Positions 57,021 through 64,000 of a DNA stretch of 64,000 bases are shown here, piece by piece. Source of the DNA: Symsagittifera roscoffensis (Eukaryota; Xenacoelomorpha; Acoela; Convolutidae); assembly GCF_963678635.1 (NCBI RefSeq), contig NC_087063.1, positions 18,709,814-18,773,813 of the forward strand. Direction: 5' to 3'. The notes under the pieces are model-generated. The model did not search any database and had not been told where the DNA came from. It saw nothing but the letters and a program-made list of their open reading frames with translations. A program made the position numbers and the translations under genes. Position 1 is the first letter of the stretch. Every line of letters begins with the position of its first letter.

Positions 57021-58833
57021 ACGGAAATGTGGCAGATAGTGAATCCTACAAGGCGTTGGCGGAACTCGCTCGGGCGGCGAGTAAATGGTCGCAATTCAAA
57101 CGCAATCTTCCACCGGATGGGGGAAAAAGGTCCTCAAGGAGCTCGCAACCCGGCATTCGGACCTCGCGCATTCCCTCAAATCAGGACTCAATCACAACAC
57201 TCTACGCTTCCCGGCAATAGTAACACCTCCGGGGGCACAAGTTAGCTCCAGGCGTGCACCAGCTGTGCAACCCCGTCGCCTATCGAAAACAAGTAAATTA
57301 GAAAATCTTCTAATGTCTGATCCTAGTCGAGTTAAAGTCTTTAGGAAAATTATTGATCGTCAATCGGGGAAACCTCTTTATAAACTGACTAAATTTAAGA
57401 TTGTTTGTGTTACGGATCATACTTATGTTACCGACACTGGGAAAGTTTACCGGAAAAATCACATCTGCCTCAAACCTAATTATCGGTCTACCGTTTCAGT
57501 TGCTCCCAACACTCTAGGTGATCGCCTCCAATCTTCGAATTCTACCTCTCGGGGTGCAGTTAAAGGGCCTGCTACACGGTTTCAGCCTGTGCCACTAGAA
57601 CAACGGCCAAACAACCCTACTCTCGCTACTCCGATGGCGGACCTCACAGTTGACTCTTCCAGCGAAAACTCAGTTGGATCTAACGGTGGTCTTCAAGTGA
57701 TTAATGGTTCTTCTCCTATCGGAAAACGCCAGAGGCTTCAGTGTGACTCACCTCCGGTCAGGTTTGCTCCTCAGTCTAACTCTACATCGCAGCTCCACAC
57801 TTCAACGAGCGCTACCTGCTCGTTACCGACCGACTCTACCGCACAACTTGAAAGTTTGTTAACATCGCCTCAACCGCGGACTTCACATTGTGCTGCCTCT
57901 TCTTCGACCGTTCACCTTGCTGATTTTCCTGGTGTTAATCCTACTCGTACTGGAATTATTATCTCTTCGCCGGACTTGGTGTCGCCACAGGGTCTGGTTC
58001 TTCCCTCTCATTCAGCGTCATCAGAGCTGCCCTCCTCCTACCCTTCGCTTTCTCTACCTGCTCAACCAGTGGTTGACGACGCTGAGTCAGTCCGGACGTC
58101 ACATCGTAGTAAGAAGCCCACTCAGTTTTTTGGCGATCCGTTGCGGCGTTCTGTCAAGTCAGTTGAGGAGGACCCAACTTTGCCCTCTGAAACGGTTATA
58201 GTATCTTCGTCCTCACCACGAAAACCCCTCATTCGGGATCGTTTTCCACCTGGACCTTCAACGACGACGTCTCCCCCTCTCGCTCATGCAAAAGATGTTA
58301 CTGGAAAGGATTGACTATCTGTCAAGTTTAAAACTCTACTAAACTCATTCAAACTCCTTCATGTTATCATGTTCTTTCTGATTAACTGTACAGCAGTTGT
58401 GTGGGATAGGGGGGGGGGCTATCAATCATTTGCTCGTTTGGGTGCAGTTTTTATTATCTCTCTAATTTTGGGTTGTTTCTCAAATTTTTTCTGCCGCGGG
58501 GAATGTCGTGAGGCGACCTTCGGTACCTCGTTATTTACTTGTTCTTTTGCAGTCTCACTGCAGATTGATGTTAATTAAACTAACCGAGGTCATTGTGCTA
58601 ATCTATACATAAAACCACGCAGAGCGTGTTCATTCTCTTCTGATATCTATATTGTTTGCTAGATAACCTTTATACAACTTAAACTCATGTTCTTTCAGGA
58701 TAAACTTCCTATTCCAAGTATTTATTCGAAACCAAGCAATAAAGTGATTCAAGTAACAAATTATTCAACTCTAAAACAATTTACTTATTGTTCAAACAAC
58801 CAAGTTTTCATTCTAAAACCTCGGCAAATCTCA
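55179..58833 (+). mobile_element. Ty3/Gypsy element with both LTRs, internally deleted (unit 2)
   Basis: LTRs 55,179-55,508 and 58,504-58,833; target duplication AAGCT at 55,174-55,178 and 58,834-58,838. The same flanking target bases as in unit 1 show it was copied with the segment and not inserted anew. Confidence 0.85.
55784..58314 (+). pseudogene. Frameshifted Gypsy integrase and tail (unit 2)
   Basis: Identical frames and lesions to 27,127-29,657: extra G stopping the first part at 56,440, shared TAG at 56,781-56,783, 22-bp loss, and the long tail frame 57,085-58,314. Confidence 0.7.
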
Positions 58834-58838
58834 AAGCT

Positions 58839-59731
58839 ATAGGATAAAACTTGACCTGCGATTTTTTTTAAAATTTGAAAAGTAATGAAGAAAATTGTTA
58901 ACTTCAAAAGACTTGCGGCGTATCCGGTATTGATGGTGCCTAGCAATCATATGATTACGAGTTCCAATCGCACATGTGCTGCTCTTTTAAAAGAGAGGGC
59001 TTGCAATTTAGCCATAGCTCACTATGCTAATCGTGACTCATTGTGGTCTATTTGAACCTTCAGCGATTGAACTCCGGATTAGGCCTTCGCGCTGGCTGAC
59101 TCAGAAAACTGTTTTATGGCTTCAGGAACACTCAATGCTGCGCGATGCATAAGGAAAACAAATGGAAACGAAAACTGTAATTAAAGCTATAGAGAAAACA
59201 TAATTTTTGGAATTGAAAAAAATAATAATTAAAAATGAAATGTTGCAGCTAACACTGATATACTACCTCCTGAACAGCCAATTATGGTTATTTGACTAAA
59301 TCTGTGAGCACGATTGGTTAACTGGGGAGTTAATATGAGCCACTTCTATGATTTGGAACAACTCGGGTTTCAACCACCGCAACATTTAAAAAAAAGCTTA
59401 CTTCACACGAGGGCGAGTACCGCTTCTTCCCTCAATTAGGATTTCATGCTTCTGAGGTTTTGTTCCGAGTTGTACAAACGGAATAAACGTACCAAGACAT
59501 ACAGTGTGCGACAGTTTTAACTAAATAAACCATTAACAAAACAAAAGTAGACCGTTAACAAAACATACAACGGATAAAATCAACAGATTAATTTGGATAC
59601 ATCATACTAAGGAATGCTATCATAATAAAAAACAGTGCTTATTGAGTTATTCAGATTAAACTGTCACACCTGATGATATGCCTGAGATAGTTTAGCTCAA
59701 CAAAATTTCTTTGAAATCAAGTGGTAGAAAA
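58839..59731. other. Stretch between Gypsy 3' LTR and PDZ-gene last exon (unit 2)
   Basis: Identical to 30,182-31,074; no gene. Confidence 0.4.
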
Positions 59732-60979
59732 TCAAACTTTGTTAATTGACAAGAGAGGGTGGGAAGCTCCTTCGGATATATTTCCCTCGGTTGTCGAGAG
59801 TAAAGCTCTTATGACCAAATAGTTGCTCATAATTTTCTTTTTCTGTCCCTCGTCTGTCAATCGACCCCGATCCAACCCACCTTCCTTCTCCCCCTCTCCC
59901 TTTCGACCCTCACTGAAAGACGCCCTGGGGCCTTCCCGGTCAGGAGTTTTCTCTCTCCTGATTCCGCTCTTCAAAGGAACCACGAAACCTTTATCTTCAT
60001 AAGTCCAGTTATCATGAGCATCAGCAGAGGTCTTAACAGCGGAATAATTGGCACTTGCATGTCGCACTCTGTTTTCCCTAACTGCTTGGTGTTCCTCGGG
60101 ACCTCCTCCTCCTCCTCGCCCGTACATCAATTCGTACCCAGTGAGTGTGGAACTGCGGATGCGTCGCGTGGAGCAGTCCAGAGATCCCCACTTTTCTTTT
60201 CTACCGCTGTGGTCATCTTTCTTCTCCGCTGACACCTCACTAGTTCGTCGGAAAGTATCATTAATTGAAGACTTCATTAAATTGTACTTTTGGTTTTGAT
60301 GATGTTGATGATGCCGTTGACCGTGATTACCTTTCTCTGGTATGTTATCATGATAGAAATGGTTGTTTGTACAAGCATCAAACAATTTGGATGTTTCTTT
60401 TTCTCGACTCTGCCTGACTTCCCAATTTGAGGATCGATCATTTGAATGATGTAACGGCGAATGAGGCGCACTGTGACATTGATAGTGGTCTATAGGTCCA
60501 TACACGGAGCCATGCCGTGAACTGTGGCCATGACGCGCTATATCTAGGTATTTCCCGCAATTTTGTTGGGTATTTTTATGATGACCTGAAGGTAGTCGAG
60601 GTTTTTGCTTATCTGAAAGAGGTAAATTATGCCATTGGTCATCGGTGAAGCTTTTCTGGCGCATATTTTGCAGTGCCTGGCGAGATAACGGCATTGGACC
60701 CATTGGTCGCGCGCTCGGATTTCTCCGATATGGACTCCTTTGCGGATCTCGAGTTGAATCGCAGGAGGTCTGATAACATAGCGGATCATCAGCTAAGTTC
60801 ATAAGCGCCTGTGAGTTTCCATTTCGCATGAGTTGGTTTATTTCGGCTAAGTTTAGATAGAGAGTTTCTTCGGCTGTTTGTCTGTTTCTGCTGTTAACTT
60901 TCATTGGAGATTGCGATGACGTCACTGTGTTGTCTGAGGAGAGCCGCTCATCTAAGGGGGGTTCTTCTATTGTCACTCT
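59732..60979 (-). CDS. Long last exon of the PDZ-domain protein gene (unit 2)
   Basis: Identical to 31,075-32,322. In this unit the upstream exons may continue beyond the window without the truncated local copy that interrupts unit 1, so this may be the copy attached to the full gene. Confidence 0.65.
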   Translation of the reverse strand, partial: RVTIEEPPLDERLSSDNTVTSSQSPMKVNSRNRQTAEETLYLNLAEINQLMRNGNSQALMNLADDPLCYQTSCDSTRDPQRSPYRRNPSARPMGPMPLSRQALQNMRQKSFTDDQWHNLPLSDKQKPRLPSGHHKNTQQNCGKYLDIARHGHSSRHGSVYGPIDHYQCHSAPHSPLHHSNDRSSNWEVRQSREKETSKLFDACTNNHFYHDNIPEKGNHGQRHHQHHQNQKYNLMKSSINDTFRRTSEVSAEKKDDHSGRKEKWGSLDCSTRRIRSSTLTGYELMYGRGGGGGPEEHQAVRENRVRHASANYSAVKTSADAHDNWTYEDKGFVVPLKSGIRREKTPDREGPRASFSEGRKGEGEKEGGLDRGRLTDEGQKKKIMSNYLVIRALLSTTEGNISEGASHPLLSINKV

Positions 60980-61251
60980 CTAAATTAGGAAAAAAATTTA
61001 ACACAACAAGTAGCTCGTTAGTTCCCAATTTAACCAGCTTGGCTCAAGAAGTTTCAACAAGAAGACTGCTCGCATCAGGTAGACGGCTTGAATGTGATAT
61101 CGCTAGTATTTCGTTGCACAGAGAAAGTATTCTGGGTTCGAATATTCTCTGGAAATTGTCTTATTCTCAATCAGAAACTAACCCAGGTTGGTATCGCAGA
61201 GCAGATCAGTGCGAATTCTTCTTATTACAGCCGTTTTTATTTTATACGACT

Positions 61252-61407
61252 TGTTTTTAAACAAACGTTTGCTGCACAGATCATTTCGTCAAAATGGGGA
61301 TTTGGGAGAGCTCTTAGTCGACCTGAAAAAGAGGTCGAAATTTTTTCCAAAAACCCCTTAGATTTTTGAAAATCTCCTTACTCGAGAAAATCCTAGTTTC
61401 GCCCCTG
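61252..61407. mobile_element. Truncated hAT-like MITE (unit 2)
   Basis: Same as 32,595-32,750. Confidence 0.5.
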
Positions 61408-62011
61408 GATCCTAGATAATACAAAAAAAGCATGAAAAGCTCAAAACGGCTCACTAGGAAATATTTTAACTTCGTGTGGCTTCATTTTTTTGTACGTGAA
61501 AACAAATATTTTTTAAACAAATTGCATGAACCAAAACTCTTTTCTTCTTAACTATCTTCAGCTCTTTCAATTGAGATCTGGTCTCCTTTTCGTTGAAGGG
61601 TAGACAGTTTTGAGACATGATTGCCAATTAGGACCTAATTTCAGTCTCTCTCTGCCCTAGAATTGTCTCCTTTCCAGCCCATCGCCTTAAGACACTGAAG
61701 GGAGCTACTCTCTTAGCAGAAGAACCAAATCGCAGAACAATTCCAGCCAATCAGAGGCCTTTAAATTTTCCGACGCTCAGATTGGAATGTCACATTTACC
61801 CTCAGAATTTTGAATAATGAATTATGATTAGTTATTATTGATTTAATATTGATAGAGTATCTTGTAGTGTCATAATTCTTCTGTGAAAAAATCCACAGTT
61901 AGTGGTAAGAAATTGCTAATACACTGCTGTTAAATATGTATGAAAGCAAGTTTTTACAGAAATTTCAGTGTTGTCTTTCACCGGCTAGAAGGTAACACCA
62001 AACATACAGAC

Positions 62012-62113
62012 CTTGTTGGATCTGGCCACCAGAACTTCCAAATGTCTCGCAGAAGATGAGTCACGCAGGAGTCGAGTCACTTGACTCTTTGTTTCAACGA
62101 TCTCCCCATCAAT
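62012..62113 (-). CDS. PDZ exon P2 (unit 2)
   Basis: Identical to 33,355-33,456, splice sites included. Confidence 0.7.
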
Positions 62114-62672
62114 CTAAATGATCCAATTACAATAAATAATATGTTCACAGCAAAAAAAGTAGGTGCTATAATTTATTTGAAAACACTTCCCGGATCCTGA
62201 TACATAATTTTGGTTCGCCATTGAATTTTACGAATGAAAATGGTTTAATTTTTTAGATGCAGTTGTCACTAGTGAATCCAAAGGTCAAGTGAAGCCAACA
62301 CAAAACGTTTTTGACAGGTTTTCTGGAACAGACGATCTAAAATGCTTATTTTCTTTGAAAGATGTTGCTGAAATAAGCTATAAAATTTTTTAGAAAGAAC
62401 AAGATGTCCCGGATCTACCCAAAAAATGAATCCAATTACTAAATCCAAGTACGAAAAAAAACTTAAATTGTTCAAAGATTATAAAACTTGATTCCACAGT
62501 TCTAATAAATGAAAATTCCGCCAGTTTTTAACTCATAGAAACATCCATTGTAAATCATTGTATTACTATTTTTCATTTTTCACTGATATGAACTACTGTG
62601 AACGTTTTCGGCATACGGTTTTATCGGTTTTCTGCCTCAACACCAATCAAACACTACTTGAAGAGCACCTAC

Positions 62673-62735
62673 CTGGCACAGCTGGTCGCCTGCCTCTAAA
62701 CCAGACACACTTGTCGGCGTTGAGTTCGAGTTAAG
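62673..62735 (-). CDS. PDZ exon P1 (unit 2)
   Basis: Identical to 34,016-34,078. The first PDZ exon, if present, lies beyond 64,000. Confidence 0.65.
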
Positions 62736-64000
62736 CTGAAACAAAACAACTGGTGGCTTAGTGGATGGGGGTCTTCGATAATACCAACAATTTTTGGCTT
62801 TGCATTGATCTTTTCGGCTTCCAAAAAGCTTCGAGGCGCGAGCATCGATGCAGTTATTTTATCGATTCAATTATTGTGTCAATTATTTTATCGATTCAAT
62901 TATTGAACAAATGATAAATGATTCGAACTCGGTATGTTTTTTTTTCAGACAAATTTTGACTTTTTAATTAATAATTTTTGACTGAATGCCCACTTTCTGA
63001 AAGACTAAAAAATTGCTTTGAGCTCGAATATGAAGTTGCGCGTGGGGAGGGGCTAGGATATCAAAAAATTTCCAACATTTTCTTATTGATTTTTATGGAG
63101 CCGTTCTGAGCAGAATACTATACCATACATTTTCCCATACTGAGTAAATTTTCTATTTCAGACCTGAAAAAATCTTGTTCAGTTCTAAAATTTAGGTCCT
63201 AAATAAGTTGCGATTGCGATTGTTAAAAAAACTCTTTTTTGAACCAATATGTTGTTTTTTTTTCTAAATTCAAACGTGATCAAAATGTAAAATCTTTTTC
63301 CTGGAAAAAATTTAAAAAGCCATCTCAATTTATATAAATGTCCGCACTTCATTCATTGATACGTTAAAAAACAAAGCTTTAACTGTATCCGAAGAAATTT
63401 TTCATTTTTGACTGATCTAAAATTATCCACTGATTAAATCGGGACTCAAAGAAAAAATGAAACTTCTTAATACAATTAAATTTTTTGTTTCAGAAAAGGC
63501 GTATCTATCTGTGTTGTTTGCTTTAATTTAAAAATCGCTTTCTTAATCCCACGCCTGTTTATTTCAAGCTCAGAGTCTTGCTGTCTCTCAATCCAACGGC
63601 AGCTAGCTGACTGAAAAAGAGACGGAACTAAATTAGTCTAACGCTGTTTGCAAGTTAAGCCTAATAAGACATAAGTCGTTTCAGTAACTGTCTAAAATTA
63701 GTTGCAAATTTAAAGTTTTCTTAGTAGGAAGAGATGGATTTTCAAATGACATTATGCTTATTTTTTACTGCTTGATTTAATGCGAAATTCATTACATGGC
63801 GCAATTGAAGCGCTCCGTTTTATTTTATACTTTTATTTTAAACTAGGTTTTATTTTATTCTCAGCTTAACTTAAGTTGCGACGTTACTCTCAGAGGCTCC
63901 TCAAACATAGGATAAACGAGGAAGTTCTAACCAGGTTTGTCCATGACAACAACAAGCTCATAGTATAATATAATGGCATAAGAAACTGGGAAATTGAATT
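62736..64000. other. Intron or intergenic sequence upstream of PDZ exon P1 (unit 2)
   Basis: Identical to 34,079-35,343; nothing further recognised. Confidence 0.5.

Larger units (their letters stand above)
42089..64000. repeat. Unit 2 of the ~28.7-kb tandem duplication (cut by window end)
   Basis: It corresponds to 13,353-35,343. The first 815 bp are diverged; from 42,904 onward it is identical to 14,247 onward wherever compared, without net indel. Gene and element entries below repeat those of unit 1. Confidence 0.9.

Noticed and set aside
1-64000. CRISPR arrays, rRNA, intact tRNA genes
   Set aside because: No regularly spaced repeats, no rRNA-like sequence, and no complete cloverleaf was seen.

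Overview
The window is AT-rich eukaryotic nuclear DNA, most likely from an invertebrate animal. The signs are spliced genes with GT..AG introns of roughly 200-1000 bp, a Ty3/Gypsy retrotransposon, MITE-like repeats, and an endogenous element carrying a glycoprotein that resembles chuvirus/BEL-Pao envelopes. Nothing places it to phylum. I see no bacterial-style operons, CRISPR arrays or rRNA.

Region 1 (1-8.2 kb) is the 3' part of a large env-bearing element. An envelope-like glycoprotein, open at the left edge, is followed on the same strand by a tightly packed run of small ORFs. Eight (S1-S8, about 77-94 aa) look like divergent paralogues of one beta-rich small protein. Three (R1-R3) are RING-type zinc-finger proteins built on a double-RING plan. 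S4 and R3 are broken. Then come a 0.5 kb non-coding stretch with TATA and AATAAA motifs, a 228-codon ORF with a C-terminal coiled coil, a purine tract and an LTR-like repeat. The envelope plus small-ORF array is the most unusual content here.

Region 2 (8.2-14.5 kb) holds degenerate sequence, then the 3' exons of a host gene on the + strand. Its exons join with consistent phases into a glycosyltransferase-like protein with RYGY, LRTDxDTFL, NLGSTW and WPEWFRGVSSMY motifs, resembling the family I recall as DUF7164.

Region 3 (13.35-64.0 kb) is a tandem duplication of about 28.7 kb. Unit 1 runs from 13,353 to about 42,088; unit 2 starts at 42,089 and is cut by the window end. The first ~0.9 kb of the two units is diverged. 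From 14,247/42,904 onward they appear identical at a constant offset of 28,657 bp. Each unit carries, in order: tail exons of the glycosyltransferase-like gene; ~4.5 kb without recognisable genes; two nested copies (A and B) of a ~4.2 kb block containing an LTR-like repeat and an internally deleted Gypsy element; and the 3' exons of a minus-strand PDZ-domain gene ending in a long, low-complexity, His/Ser-rich last exon. Unit 1 also holds a second, truncated copy of the PDZ exons (37.7-41.7 kb), a 1.3 kb fold-back element, hAT-like MITEs, and a MITE insertion with its empty site visible. The duplication junction sits on one of the hAT-like MITEs. The exact identity of ~21 kb beside diverged flanks means either very recent duplication or conversion, or an assembly duplicate.
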